Source: Acanthosoma haemorrhoidale (Eukaryota; Arthropoda; Insecta; Hemiptera; Acanthosomatidae). Taken from it: DNA of 64,000 bases. Shown in pieces: positions 1 through 11,666 of the stretch. The stretch spans positions 154,333,405-154,397,404 of the forward strand of contig OV884012.1 in NCBI GenBank assembly GCA_930367205.1, written 5' to 3'. Every line of letters begins with the position of its first letter. Position 1 is the first letter of the stretch. Both the position numbers and the translations under genes were made by a program. The notes beneath the pieces were generated by a model. The model saw nothing but the letters and a program-made list of their open reading frames with translations, had not been told where the DNA came from and searched no databases.

Positions 1-3000
1 ACGACAAGTACATCGACGTAGCTCTCATTACTGAAACAAGACTTACGAGTAAACAACCATTTACCCAGATGGAAGAGGACATGCAAGGTACCGCTGCCAT
101 TGTCCATAACTCCATTTCCCATCAAACAGTTCCTTTGGTAGCACACGATTTCCTTCAGTCCACTGCAGTGTCAATCATCACCTTCACTTTCCCCCTTGCT
201 CTAGCATCAGTGTACTGCTCTCCAAATAAATCCATTTCCGATTCCCAATTCATCTCTTTTCTAGACTCCATTGGACATCTTTTTCTTGTGAGTGGGGACT
301 TTAATGCGAAGCACCAACACTGCGGTCAAATCCATGAATACACTAGGACGTGCTTTGCTGTCGGAAACATTGTTCCACTTTCAGGAAAGCCTGACCCAAC
401 CACCTATTGGCCATCAGATCCAAACCGAAATCCAGATCTCCTTGATTTCTTCTTCTACATTAGTTTAGGAACACTAACCTATTCACTCACGCGCCAAGAT
501 GACCTCTCCTCCATGATGTTCATAGCCTTTTATTTTTAAAAAATTTCCCTAAGACCAATTCACAAACTGCCCCCTCCTTCATTTATTAGGAGGAGTTCCG
601 ATTGATTGGGACCACTTCCGCCAACTTGTTACAAATTCTGTAGACCTCAAAGTGTTCCTGAAATATCCCAGGACCTAGACGATCCAGTGCATTATTTCAC
701 TGTCAGTGTGGCAAAGATCCCGACTTCCTGTTTATCGACGTTTGTACAATCAGTACTGCAGATTGGTAAAATGGCAATTTGCATCCTTCCGTTCCGATTC
801 TTTCAATTCCCACCTCTCCTCTCTGTCTACCAGGGATAACTCCCTGTGGAATGTAACTACAAATATCATCATTTTAGACTCACTCCGTCGTGATGACACG
901 ATCGGACACGCTTCGGATGAAGAAAGGTCGGAAGAATTCGCTCTGCATCTTACCCATACTTTCACACCTCACCTTTCTCATCAAAACCATACTCACAGCA
1001 CAACTGTGGAAGATTTCCTCACTTCACCTATCCCTCTCTCACTTCCACCAAAAGCTGTTAACCCCTCAGAGGTCCAATAACCTCTGAGAAACTTACCTTA
1101 CTGAAAATCTCCAGGATATGGTCTCCTTACTCCTCAGTTTCTTCAACAACTTCCTCCTAAAGGAATAATCTTCCTAACCTACATTTCTAATTGTAGTGTC
1201 CGTCGCTCTTTTCTTTCCTCTGGAAACATTCCATTATTGTCCTATTCTGCAAACCCGGCAAACCACCCAATGACGCCTCATCTTAGCGTACAATCAGCTT
1301 ACTACTTATCCTCTCAAAAATATTTTAAAAAACGTATTAATACACGATATGTCTACATTAATATGTCTACATCCAATTTTTTAATCCAAAAACATTTTTC
1401 CTGAACATCAGTTTGGTTTCCGTCAACGACATTCGACTGCTCAACAAGGCCTTCACATTGTTGATCACATCTCCTCAGCCCTTGAAAACAAACAGTATTG
1501 CACTGCTGCCTTTACAAATGGACTCTCACCACTGTACCGCAAAAACCAACCTCTACCGAGGCTTCCCACACTCCTTAATTCTCTCACACCACCTTCAAGC
1601 AGGTACTCCTAGTACAACGATCAGCTCAACCCAAATATTCCTTTATTTTTCCCTCATCCTTAATTTATAATTAGAGACCCCACACCTTCCTAGTGGGAAT
1701 CTCTGGCTTCGTCTTGCTAAAACTAGCACCTCCTTGGGAGAGACCGAGACCTCTCCCTCGCGGACGACGGTTGCGGTGGTCCTACAAACTTACCTAGAAG
1801 CGTCTCCCACGGCGATCCAGTCTGCTTCTCTCCTGTTCATACTCGCCTTTAGGATCCGGAACGTTTTTCGCCTACCCTTAGATATTGAGTGCGAATTCAT
1901 GGTCATTCCAAGACCAAATAAACTACCTATAATACCTACCCTCTCCTCTTCTCCTGAACATAGTGCACTGTCGGGGCACACCTTCTAAGATCTTATGGAG
2001 TCATGTCGAAACCGAATTAAGCTGCCCGCCGACTAGGCCACCAGCAAAGGTGAAAGACCCCAGGTCAACACCCGTTTTATCTCTTTTTAGGCGCACGCGG
2101 CTAGAGGTTGTAGCAACCCTAGCCCGCGGCATGCGTCTCCTCCCTACCTTGGGGATCCTCACATTAATAATTCCCGACAACCCCCAATACCTTCTTAGCC
2201 ACATTTGCAGATGACACTGCCATCCTTTCATCCCACCCAGACTTCGATATAGCATCCCATATCCTTCAAAAACACCTTGATGAGATCGAGCATTGGTGCA
2301 ACCAATGGTGAATCAAAGTTATTGAAACAAAATGTTCCCACATTACCTTCACCCTCTGCCGCAAGTCTTGTCCACTAGTTTTTTTAATTCAATTCCTCTC
2401 CTTGTATCCGAGATAGGATGGTACTTAGGCTTCCATCTCGACAAGCGGCTGACCTGGAGCCCACATACGAAGCTAAAAAGACGTGAACTTCTAAACTACT
2501 AAAACTACTACTAAACAGACGATTTGGACAACTGTACAGGCAACTTTATAGTACATCCTATCTCTCTATAGAAAATAAATTACTGATTTACAAAGTTATG
2601 CTGAAGCCAATCTGGACATACGGAATAGAGCTATGGGGGACATCAAGAACTCGAATATCAAGCGTATCCAATTCTTTCAATCAAAAAAAGTCCTGAGAAC
2701 AATACTAAATGCCCCTTATTACGTCAGCAACAAAACCCTTCATAACGATCTTAATGTACCTTACATCCTTGAACTCATCCCTTCAAAGTTCATCAAATAC
2801 CATAGTGACCAATCCAACCACCGTAGCAAATATCCTCCTTGGAGACTAAAACGGCCGTGGCCTCGTGGCCTGCTATAAATATGTGAGATTGGGAGTCCTA
2901 GCAATGGTCAGTTTCTCATCTCAATCATGTCCTGAGCGTATGTGGCTCTCGCGCTCTTCGTCAGCCTCCACTGGCTCGTATTCGGTGACACCGCTGACGG

Positions 3001-3165
3001 AGGAGCGTGGGGCTCTTGCCAAGAGTCCGCTTCCACTTTCGCATGTGAGGGAGATGACAACCATGTGGAACTGGGAGGTCTCTGGGCTTTGTATTGCAAA
3101 TATGGTATGAATGAGAACATTTATCGCAATTGCAAATAAGGCAGATTATTATTTTAGCACAATGA
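1..3165 (+). mobile_element. Jockey-clade LINE, decayed, 5' end outside window
   Basis: Remnant of an APE-type non-LTR retrotransposon. Positions 1-540 encode the C-terminal half of an endonuclease with the motif GDFNAKH (about 294-315) and, further on, an NPDLLDFFF stretch. Around 1,400-1,500 there are RT pieces resembling FGFRQRHSTAQ. At about 2,195-2,330 an RT motif C reads ATFADDTAIL. From 2,400 to 2,870 there is the RT thumb and C-terminus in several frames, ending in RLKRPWPRGLL. From about 2,850 to 3,165 a non-coding 3' tail follows, ending near AATAAGGCAGATTATTATTTTA. Many stops and frameshifts break it. An LTR-like repeat is inserted at about 1,668-2,165, just before motif C. The same 3' tail recurs as short copies across the window, which identifies those copies as 5'-truncated insertions of this family. 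The clade is inferred from motif style. Confidence 0.8.
1668..2165 (+). repeat. LTR-like dispersed repeat, copy 1, inside the Jockey element
   Basis: Begins near AGACCCCACACCTTCCTAGTGGG and matches the copies at 8.8, 13.9, 16.5, 21.9 and 63.6 kb. It splits the Jockey RT upstream of its FADD motif, so it inserted after the LINE. This copy is truncated compared with the 864-bp copy at 16.5 kb. No protein is encoded. Confidence 0.65.
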
Positions 3166-3539
3166 ATAAGTTTCAATAAAAAAAATCATAAATAAATAAA
3201 GGATGATAAATGTTTTATTTGCTAGAAATATTATAGTTGAATTTCCCACCACTTTTCGTGGTCGGCGAAGGGCTCTTGGGAAAAAAATGGGTCATCCTGA
3301 CTATTTTCCAGATGATTATCGTCTATTTATATTTATATCTATATTTGCAATTCAAAGTGAACTATTAAATGTGTCCTTTTACACAATGGGAAGATATATG
3401 GTTCAATACCAATCGCTCACTCAACGAAAATGAAAGTAGAATGTAATACCATAGTTTTGGTCTTGGAGAAGATAAAGTATAATGAACTTCAATTGATGAT
3501 TTGTGTGGATTTAAAACTCTCACTCATTATATTACGTGG

Positions 3540-4030
3540 TACGATCGTATGATTAAAGTTAGGAGTAAATATATCATCAAAGCTTTCTCCGTGGACAGCA
3601 AAATGTGCACACCAAATATCCTTGCTTCTTGTGGCTCTGGGATAGCAGAAACAAACACACCACTGGGTTAGAAAAGAGTGGCCTAAGAGACACAACATGG
3701 ACGTTGGGAAAAAGAATGTCATTAATGACCCCTTAGTTGAACGAGGGAAAATCATCTTTCCTCCAGTGCATATAAAGCTGGGCCTTATGAAACAGTTTGT
3801 AAAGGCTCTTGATATGAACGGACTATTCTTTGCATACATAGGCGGGAAAATTCCTGAGTAGAGTACGGAAAAACTTAAAGCAGGAATATTTGACAGACAA
3901 CTCATTAAAGATCCTGTTTAAGTAAAATCGATGAATGAGCTAGAGTGAAAAACCTGGACTTCATTTGTTGCAGTTGTCGGAAACTTTCTGGGCAAACGCA
4001 GAGCTGAAAACTATAGTGTTCCTTAACAGT
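3540..4030 (+). pseudogene. Fragment of an uncharacterised, repeated insect protein family
   Basis: Read on the plus strand with two or three frame changes, this stretch gives KYPCFLWLWDSR, then IINDPLVER-like, then FPPVHIKLGLMKQFVKALD, then STEKLKAGIFD and MNELE, ending near NFLGKRRAENY. I recognise this order from an uncharacterised protein family that occurs in many copies in insect genomes. Its function is not known to me and none is claimed. In-frame stops (after GGKIPE, after LIKDPV and after MNELE) and frame changes show it is a dead copy. It lies just upstream of the first visible methyltransferase exon, in what should be that gene's intron. The long open frame on the opposite strand here is a shadow. 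Confidence 0.5.
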
Positions 4031-4115
4031 TTCAAATCTCTCCATTAAAATATATCTCCCTTGAAACGTGCATGTTGTCGATAAATAATAAAATAAAAAA
4101 TATTTACCGTTGCAG

Positions 4116-4248
4116 TCGTATGGCAGCCAACATGTCCAGATTGCTGAAACCTGGAGGCCAAGCCCTTGTGATGTTGGTGGTGAGGTGTGGACTCTACAAC
4201 GTTTGGGACAGGTTGGCCAATTCGCCAAGATGGATGCCTTATTTACCG
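4116..4248 (+). CDS. JHAMT-like methyltransferase, internal exon (first visible)
   Basis: 133-nt exon between an acceptor (TTGCAG, 4,110-4,115) and a donor (GTAATT from 4,249). It enters with one base left over from the previous codon and ends on a codon boundary. It encodes MAANMSRLLKPGGQALVML, continuing to YNVWDRLANSPRWMPYLP. The LLKPGG box and the following hydrophobic strand are typical of class I SAM-dependent methyltransferases. The segment from VWDRLANSP to PYLP resembles insect juvenile hormone acid O-methyltransferases, which methylate JH acid or farnesoic acid in the cytosol of the corpora allata. The SAM-binding motif I and the N-terminus would lie in exons upstream of this window. 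The next exons, at 6,805 and 9,552, join in phase. The methyltransferase fold is well supported. The JH-acid substrate is an inference, since insects have many JHAMT-like paralogues. Confidence 0.72.
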
Positions 4249-4379
4249 GTAATTCATTGGCTAGTTGTCACTTAATCTTTTTACAATATATATCTATATA
4301 TTTAGTATTCTAAGTAAGGAAACATTTCCCAATGCAAACTAACAAAAAAAAAAACAATTCCACACATTTCTATAATCCT

Positions 4380-4650
4380 TTTCGTAGATTAAAGCGGCCT
4401 CGTGGGGGCTTCTCCAGCGTGCTCTCGCTGTTTCCAACGTGACTTGTCCTCTGCCCTCTTGTCCTAGTAGAGGCTGGCACTAAATCCGCCGTGGCCAGTG
4501 AGAATCAGCGACGTCCAATCATCCGGGGAGACCCATCTTGCCCTCAGCCTGTCCTGGACTGAGGGGAAGTACTTCTTGAGGGTGCTCCCCTTCGTCGTGC
4601 AGTCTCATAAGTGCCAGTTTATAATCTGCGTCCATTTTTTTACCATAAAT
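4380..4650 (-). pseudogene. R1-clade LINE remnant, ORF2 C-terminal piece
   Basis: The minus strand reads STLKKYFPSVQDRL, then RWVSPDDWTSLIL and TGHGGFSASLY, which matches the post-RT region of R1/LOA-type ORF2 (the TGHG.F..YL signature). A stop follows directly after SASLY. It is probably the 3' half of the same decayed element seen at 5,594-6,445, separated from it by about 940 bp of AT-rich sequence. It lies antisense in the methyltransferase intron. Confidence 0.5.
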
Positions 4651-5593
4651 TTGTCTGAAGACCAAATTGTCAAAAGTGACTCTAATCAAAATTAAAAGAA
4701 AGTAATTTACACACACTAATTAAATTAATATGTGAGAAATACCCTGAATGTTACAAACATTAGCTGTGCAAATTAGCTGATAAATCTTAACTTCTCGTTA
4801 TAATTAAACGATCTATTTTTTTAAATATTTTATTAGATAAAGACTAAATCGTGTTTCCGGAACACCAGTTGGGGATATTGGTAGACGTATCAATATCCTC
4901 TTTTTTTTGGCAGCCCCGGGCTAATAACTCTTAAAATAATAAAAATTTGTTTATAGTATTATTAATTATGTTTTTCGGGAGGACACTGGTGAAAAAGTAA
5001 GGGTTTTGAAAGTTCTGATTATATAACTTATAGTCGATACATATTATCAAATAATAAACAAATGTTTATTAGATCAACCAGTTTCGTTCATTCGTTACTA
5101 AATACCAAAGGCAATTCATATCATATAATTATAAAATGTGACAGAAATTACTGAACCTTGAATTTATGATTGATGTTTAAGCACTATTAATTTTTATTTA
5201 AAAATAACTAAAAAAAGCTGTAAAACCTTTTTTCTCGAAATTTATTTTTCTACTGAGCACTCTTGTCACAAGCGTATTACTAAATTTATAATGGTGAATG
5301 AAATTATTATGAAATAAAAAAAATCCATAAAGTAACTATGAAGTAGACTCAAATGTCGCTTAATTTAAATAAGTAAAGATATATATTCTTTCCCGTTTTG
5401 TTACATTACATTAATGAAACCCTATTCATTAGTATACGATAAAACTGACATGTAAAAAGGTATAACAAGCTCGCTTTTATTAAAAACGTTATTATATATA
5501 AGAGTGTTGCAAATTTGTAGTTAACTTTGCTATATCCATTCTAATATTGATTCTGCATGAAAATAAGCACGCAATCCCTTGATATTAATTTCA
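4651..5593. other. AT-rich intronic stretch, no gene seen
   Basis: About 940 bp with homopolymer runs and no supported ORF. It separates the two halves of an R1-like remnant, so it may be an insertion into that element. No terminal repeats were recognised. Confidence 0.4.
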
Positions 5594-6445
5594 GTGCAGT
5601 GGTTCACCTGGCACTCCACGCCTCAGTAGTCCACTCGCCTATGAGGGCCTTCCACCTCCCTCCATCAGCCCCCTTTTCGTCCTTGACCTGAGGCGCTGTT
5701 CCAGGAGGACCAGCTCCACAGGAGCCGCCGCTGCCAACACCTCCCTGTCTCATACGATATGCTCCTGTAGGCCATCGTGACCTGGATCAGTGCCATTCTC
5801 AAGATTCTCTTCAGAGCGCGCGTCTGGCTCTCACTCAGATGCGCCGACCATGACTGTGAAGCTTATCCCAGAACTCCTAGTACCGTAGCCTGGTAAAGGG
5901 TTCTTGAGACTGGGGACCTCACCTCCCACATCGCACCCACTATCCTTTCGAAGGAGTTCGTGACAGCTACTACTCTACTTAAAATGGGGAGAAAGGTCAC
6001 CTCCGTGCCCACACTAACACGTCTTTCGTCAATGTCCTGCCACATCGGGTGGGCACGCTCCAACCCGCCTCTCACCAGGGTGGGCGTCTCTACAGCCATG
6101 TTCTCCCTCGCCCCAGTGCACAAGGCCAGTCGTTGTCCTGATCATCCCTGGGGTATGTTTCTTCCATGTAGAAGGACCCCGCACTTCCTCCCAATCACCG
6201 CTTGGTGGTTTGGACCGAGCATCTTGGACTGACCACCTCTGGCCATTGCTACACGGTACGGTATACCCCAGGTGTTCTGCTCCGACTCGCGCTGGACGAA
6301 CTCATCCCAGATTTCATCTCGAACTCATTTCCGGTTAGCCTTGATCTTCTTCACATACTCCTTCCGGAGGGATTTGTGTCAGGCCCGAAGGACCTCCCGG
6401 ACCTGTTGGTTCCTACACTTCTGGAACGCTCTTTTGTTGGAATTT
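5594..6445 (-). pseudogene. R1-clade LINE remnant, EN-RT linker and RT thumb
   Basis: On the minus strand, from 6,445 downward, the reading gives KRAFQKCRNQQVREVL, then WDEFVQRESEQNTWGIPYR, like the linker before the RT domain in R1/LOA-type ORF2. After an internal deletion it continues with FERIVGAMWEVRSPVSRTLY and RALKRILRMALIQVTMAYRS, which matches the RT thumb and the aYRTvS region of these elements. Stops and frameshifts are frequent and the RT catalytic core is missing. It is antisense within the methyltransferase intron and has no role in that gene that I can see. Confidence 0.55.
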
Positions 6446-6454
6446 AATTAACTG

Positions 6455-6560
6455 GGATCAATGATCGCATTTATACCATATTTACAGTTCTTCATTCACT
6501 CGCTCATTCATACTATTAGTATTTATAAACAGCCCAGAGACCTCTCAAATCCACATGTAA
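6455..6560 (-). mobile_element. Jockey 3'-tail fragment
   Basis: Matches the reverse complement of the Jockey 3' tail: TTCATTCACTCGCTCATTCA, then ACAGCCCAGAGACC and a CACATG end. The 3' terminus and the GC-rich inner part of the tail are missing. Confidence 0.6.
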
Positions 6561-6804
6561 AAATGTTATATAATTTAGAAACTTTATGTTCATCACCACA
6601 GTATTTCTATGATTTTATTTCTTTTTGTAGTATGGTACTGTCTATCTGTCCCTTTTGTATCATTAATCAGTTAATTTACTGTACACAGAAAATTTTGTAG
6701 CTGCCATATGCAGTGTCTATGAACGGGGCGTGTTAGAGAAACTGTTTTTGTCTGTGTATGCTCCACATGAGTCTATCCACGATTAATTTACTTTTTTTCC
6801 GCAG

Positions 6805-6961
6805 GATATAAACCTGCCCCTCAACGACTACATATACATGGACGACTACGAGGAAGTGTTCTGCAGGAGCCTGACAAATGCAGGTCTCACAGTCCTAGAA
6901 AGTAAAGTAGAAGAGAGGGTGAATGCGTTCTCCAACGATACCAACTGTGATGAAGAGCTCA
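6805..6961 (+). CDS. JHAMT-like methyltransferase, penultimate exon
   Basis: 157-nt exon with acceptor TTTTTCCGCAG (ending at 6,804) and donor GTGAGT (from 6,962). It starts in phase 0, which matches the end of the exon at 4,116-4,248, and leaves one base (A) for the next exon. It encodes DINLPLNDYIYMDDYEEVFC, then a segment ending in SNDTNCDEEL. In JHAMT-type enzymes this corresponds to the part after the core Rossmann fold, where an acidic and aromatic segment is followed by a helix and the strand AGLTVL. No stop or frameshift is present and base composition is higher in GC than the flanks, as expected for real coding sequence. Confidence 0.72.
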
Positions 6962-6999
6962 GTGAGTATAGGCTGTGAAGTTAACAATAATCATCATAT

Positions 7000-8720
7000 T
7001 TCTTTCTATATAAAGAGAGCTAAATACATTTTCCAGCCAAATAACATGTGCTTATATTCAAAATAAAGGACATACATTCACACTCCTGTAAAAAGTAAAT
7101 CAAAGTAATAGAGAAAAAAATGTTTACGAAATAATGTTGAGGATTTATCTTGACTTTCCTCAATTCAATTATTTCTTCGGAGAACTTCAATTTGAAAGAA
7201 TTTGATATTTCCTTTTTATGGCTTTTACTTTTTAGTATGTACTTGTGAAGGGAGGTTGTTGTTCTGATGATGTTCTTCATCATCATATTCTTATAAGTAG
7301 GGTGATGGGAAGATGGTGTCTGTTTTCTTGGAAGTCCTCTGGGTCCAGATCCAGTACGTTACATCTTCAGGTGCCTGTTCACAGGCATTCTATGGACCCG
7401 AACAAACCATTTGAGTGCTCTGAAATGTACTATGTCCGGAAAAATATATTTTCATAAGCGTAATAACACTTAAAAATTATATACAACCAATGTTACGAAA
7501 AATATAGCAACACTCCGAAGTAGAGGCAACCAAACCCAAGGCAAGCGTGCCACATTTTGTTTAATACCAATTTTGCGAAAGACTGAAATAACTTTATAAT
7601 TACATGACCACTCCTAACATACATATTTATTCTATAAATAATAGTTATTAAATGGTTTTCATTATGTATATTCTAAAAATGTACAAAAAATAGTTATTTT
7701 GAAGGTAGCAGGGTAAAGGTTAAGGGTACACCTGCGGCACGCGTTATAAAATTGTTGGGCACCCCTGCTCCACGGGCATATAACATGGCTCAAATAAGAA
7801 TTGAAGCGTTTGCCGAAAGAAGAAGGCATCTCCATCTTCTGGCTTTTTGAGTTACATGTCACGTCTTATGTAAAACAAAAATAGTTCTTGCTTTTGGTGC
7901 AAGAGCGGTGTAGCTGCGGATGGAAGTTCCCTCTATTTCTGAACGGATGAAGCTGCTGCTACGTTTGGAACAAAAGAAAGGTATCTCATGGAACTGTGTT
8001 TATTTTTTGTCTCCGTAAAAATTCCCTCCTTTTAGCGGCAAACCCTCAAATTAAAACGTTTTGTCTTGAGTTTTCTTTCCTTCTTGAGACAATTTGGGAG
8101 TCGAGAGATGCAAGAAAAGGCCAGCATAGATTGGCTCGAACTGCTCAACATTTTATTTGCTATAATACTATTGCGTGTACTCAGCGAGAACAGTACTTGT
8201 CTTAATTCTGAAATATGGTACAGTTGTTGGGGGCAGTATCCTGGACAACACACTACAAGTCCCCGAGGGTAGGTGTCTCCCTAGGGGTGGTGTGAGAGGG
8301 GGTGAGTTAAAGATGAATTATTTCTCAAATATCTAGTAAACTAGTGATTTAAACAAAATGTAAGCTTTATTTACAAGCTTAAAGCACACAATATTTTCCA
8401 TTGAGGAAATGGTTTGGGAAATAGGGAGTGTTAAAAAAAACAGGCATTTTCACAATTTTTGTATCATTAGAAAAAAAAAAGGAGACAATTAATATTGAGC
8501 AAAGGAAAAGGCTTTTAATAGATGCTAGTTAAGTAAAATAAGTTGTATGTATATTGCCATATCGCTAACTGCTATTTATGCTTGTGCTATTCTATGTTAA
8601 CTTCTTCACCATGAATAAATAGAAGTTACCCTCTTCTCGGCCAAGAGAATATGTTCACCCATGTTTCCATGTTTTAATAATAAAAATCTTCAAAAGGCAT
8701 CAGTAAGGGCGAAACTAGTG
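7000..8720. other. Intron sequence, no gene recognised
   Basis: Intron of the methyltransferase gene between 6,962 and 9,551. AT-rich with some higher-GC patches (about 7,250-7,420, 7,690-7,860 and 8,000-8,270) that look like old repeats but match nothing I recognise. Only short open frames occur. Confidence 0.5.
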
Positions 8721-8723
8721 CAC

Positions 8724-8726
<3 letters not shown>

Positions 8727-8756
<30 letters not shown>
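8727..8756. repeat. (TC)n microsatellite
   Basis: An uninterrupted TC dinucleotide run of about 15 units next to the left edge of an LTR-like repeat. Confidence 0.95.
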
Positions 8757-8758
<2 letters not shown>

Positions 8759-8789
8759 CATTGGCGCTTGCTGCACTGCTCGAACCATG

Positions 8790-9335
8790 GCTTTCTTATT
8801 CAACTTCCTCTGGATCTCTCTTTCCTTACCTCGCTATGATTTAGTCCGGCGTTGTCAGACCCCACACCTTCCTAGTGGGATTCTCTGGCTTCGTATCACT
8901 AAAAGTAGCACATCCTTTAAAGGGATCTCTTCCATGCAGACGAAGATCTCTGGGGCCCTACAAAATGTACCTAGTAGCTTCACCCCCAGCGGTCCAGTCT
9001 GCCTCTCTCCGTTAACTCTCGCCTTTGAGATCCGGATGGTTTTTGCCTACCCTTAGATACCGGGTATAAGTTCGTTGTCATTCCAAGACCACATAAACTA
9101 AATATAATAACTACCCTATTCTTCTTGTCCTCAACATAGTGCACTGTCGGGGCACACTTTCTAAGATTTTATGGATCAATACGAATATAGCTTCCCGCCG
9201 ATTGGGACACCAGCAAAGATCAAAGACCACAGGTTTACCATTTAATCTGTTTCTTGACCCTCGCCGGACAGCGGCCGGGTCGTAGAGACCCCAGCCCGTG
9301 GCGGGCGTCCTCCCGCCTCGGGGAGACATGACAAT
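8790..9335 (+). repeat. LTR-like dispersed repeat, copy 2
   Basis: Contains the family core: AGACCCCACACCTTCCTAG, then GCCTACCCTTAGATAC, CATTCCAAGACCACATAAAC and AGTGCACTGTCGGGGCACAC. It ends near GGGGAGACATGACA. It sits in the last intron of the methyltransferase gene, in the same orientation as copies 1 and 3. Confidence 0.65.
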
Positions 9336-9551
9336 GCTTATTTAATTTCATCCAGCGTTTCCTGGAATATGAGGAAGTGTTATGTAAAACTCCAGCTTTG
9401 GTAGGAAAAGCATTACCTCGCTGGTTCTATTTTCTGGCCATGATTTTATCAACAGTTGCTAGGTTAAGAATTCTTAAGTTGCGAACATGTATCTCTGTTT
9501 GTTCAGTTATGAATTTATTTGTTATTACAAGTGTGCTTTGTGATTTTTCAG

Positions 9552-9712
9552 TGGTAAGATTGACTACTGTAGACCCACTGGTTACTAAACTCCCAATGGA
9601 CATGAAAGCTCTGTACCTCACCGATCTTGTGAGGTTGCTCAAGAGGGATGTGTCGCCGAGGGGAGCCACCGACTACACTGCCCTCCTCGTCCTCTTCAAG
9701 AAAAACAAATGA
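9552..9712 (+). CDS. JHAMT-like methyltransferase, terminal exon
   Basis: 161-nt coding part of the last exon. The acceptor is TGATTTTTCAG (ending at 9,551). The two leading bases complete the codon split at 6,961, giving M, then VRLTTVDPLVTKLPMDMKA, LYLTDLVRLLKRDVS and finally DYTALLVLFKKNK, with stop TGA at 9,710-9,712. The pattern VDPL..KLP, an amphipathic helix and a final hydrophobic strand with a basic tail is the C-terminus of JHAMT-like enzymes. A paralogous exon with the same intron phase and the same DYTAL.VLF..K ending lies on the minus strand at 62,297-62,460. The visible exons give about 150 residues of a protein usually near 270-280, so the N-terminal half is upstream of the window. 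Confidence 0.75.
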
Positions 9713-9975
9713 ACTTCCGGTCGTCCTCATTTATATTCACGTCTCTCTTATTACCTATGGGCAATACCCTCATTTATTTATTATATGGTTTTTATTATTT
9801 TATTGTTGTTGCAATGGAATTATAATATTTATTGAAATGTCTTAAAGTACATTTGTAAACTTATAAGATTTAAAACAAAAAATGGTCCTGAGTGTTAGGT
9901 AAATACTAAGAATGTTCCTTTGGGGCTATGCATTTTATATATATTTATAATAAAACGTTTTTATACTACCTAATA
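9713..9975 (+). other. Probable 3' UTR of the JHAMT-like gene with poly(A) signal
   Basis: AT-rich sequence directly after the stop codon. A canonical AATAAA occurs at 9,949-9,954, about 240 nt after the stop, a usual distance in insects. The cleavage site is not visible. Confidence 0.45.
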
Positions 9976-10137
9976 TTTCATATGCTTACAATATACATGC
10001 ATACAATATGAAAATATTTAATTGGTACAGGAATCTTCAGAATTCATTTGTAGCATTGTCATCATGTAAAACGAGGATTGCGGAACAAATCCCCCACACT
10101 ACGTCAACACTCGTAGCACTGCTATCTATATAACATT

Positions 10138-10376
10138 ATTAATGTATCTTGGAATATGACCCATACGCAGAAACATTTCTTTTACAAATATTTTAATATT
10201 CATTAATAAAGCTATGTTATAAAAAATAAAACCTTCGCACAAAAATATGTTATTACAATATCCACCATTAATAATTGTATTTAAAGAGCTCAATGATACC
10301 CTCTACACAATTCCACTCATTCAATATCACCTGGAGTCATGGCACGAGGATTCCCTGTAGAATCTCATAACCCCAT
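10138..10376. repeat. Dispersed repeat, first copy (direct pair with 15.7 kb)
   Basis: About 240 bp from ATTAATGTATCTTGGAATAT to GAATCTCATAACCCC, nearly identical to 15,698-15,932 in the same orientation. It holds no coding capacity, no terminal inverted repeat and no poly(A), so its class is unknown. Confidence 0.75.
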
Positions 10377-10453
10377 TGCTAGGGCTCTCGAGAATCAAGA
10401 ATTCTCGCCAGAAAATTGCGCCGGTTATGTCGTGAGAAGTTGGATTGAGTCGG

Positions 10454-11327
10454 TTAGCGATACAAAATTGCCATCAGTAAGGCATAAGCATTAAACAATA
10501 TATACCAAATTATAATATATAAAAAATAATAAATTAAACAAATACCAAAAATAATATATAAATAACTATTCATTTTATTCGTACAGACAACTGCAGGGCG
10601 GCGATGCGCACGGAGGGTTCTGTAGACGAGATAGGCCGAGAAGTCCAAACTTGTAGTAAACAGCGACTTTTTGTTCGCAGGGGAACAGGCCCGTATTCTA
10701 CTATCTTCATCACTGACTAAGCCAAGCTCCTTGTCCTCTAATACGCAATGAACTATTTCTTCACTTCCTCGAGCTTTATAGTACTTCAAACTCTCTTCTC
10801 CTGATGTAAATTATCTTTATGTTGATGTAACGAAATGAATACTGCTGTTCAAGAGAAAAAACAAAACAAAATTAAATTTTAGATATAAAAAGTTTTAACT
10901 AAAACAATCTTACCACCATTAGCACTATTAAACATATTGACAAAAACAAAATTCTTAATGTGATTTTTTTTTTCCAATCATCTCAGCTTTGAAATTAAGG
11001 ACGGAAACAGAGGATTTCGGTGATATGATCCGTTTTCAATGAAAATATATATGAAGGTTGGCTGAAGGATTTTAGTCTGAAATATTTCTTTAGGTTTTCT
11101 GAGACAAAACTTGGCCTTATTCTCTTCAAATAATATACTCGACATCTACCGTTGCTGTCGGGGCCTGTGAAGACAATCGTCTTTATTTTATAAGAGAGTT
11201 TTGTAAAGAACTGACCGTAGGCGTTTGCCACGCTCAGAAATAGCACACTCGTACACAAAAGATGAAAAAGCGTTTTAGGGTTGAGAGTTCTTGAATCATT
11301 TGAACTGATTGTTGAGTCAACTCTCAT
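10454..11327 (-). other. Two unrecognised minus-strand open frames, possible exons
   Basis: Two open stretches of higher GC than their surroundings. 10,995-11,327 could encode 110 residues with a hydrophobic signal-like segment (LFHLLCTSVLFLSVANAYG) followed by a basic region. 10,580-10,800 encodes SPANKKSLFTTSLDFSAYLV, then YRTLRAHRRPA; its frame then runs into AT-rich sequence. An acceptor-like TTTACATCAG precedes the second stretch, but the frames do not join cleanly and I recognise neither. They may be exons of an unknown secreted protein or old transposon pieces. Confidence 0.2.
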
Positions 11328-11581
11328 TCCAGATGGTTTGTTGTGTTGTTTTTTCCTGGAAGTTACAAATTATTGTCCAAGTCAAGTCTCCGATATTGCC
11401 TTATAATTATTAATTGCAGTTCAAGTGGAAGAACTTATAAGATTTTATATATTGAACCCAGTCTTCAAGATGGGAGAAAATCCTTCTATTTCTATCTTTT
11501 TCTCAATTTAATGCACAAATACATTAAACAAAAAACAGAGGAAGGGAAAATAATATTAATAAAATTATACAAATAAATATC

Positions 11582-11666
11582 AGCGGTTACCGGAATAGTC
11601 TTGGGTCTTTTGACAGATGAGTTAAACAGTATTAATTGCATATAATTAAAATGAAGTTAGATAATA
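11582..11666. repeat. 85-bp direct repeat, left of Tigger element
   Basis: From AGCGGTTACCGGAATAGTC to GAAGTTAGATAATA. It is repeated with only a few mismatches at 12,651-12,735, immediately beyond the other end of the transposon. Confidence 0.85.

Noticed and set aside
3489..3905. 138-codon minus-strand frame
   Set aside because: The opposite strand carries the recognisable protein family fragment. The minus frame is its shadow.
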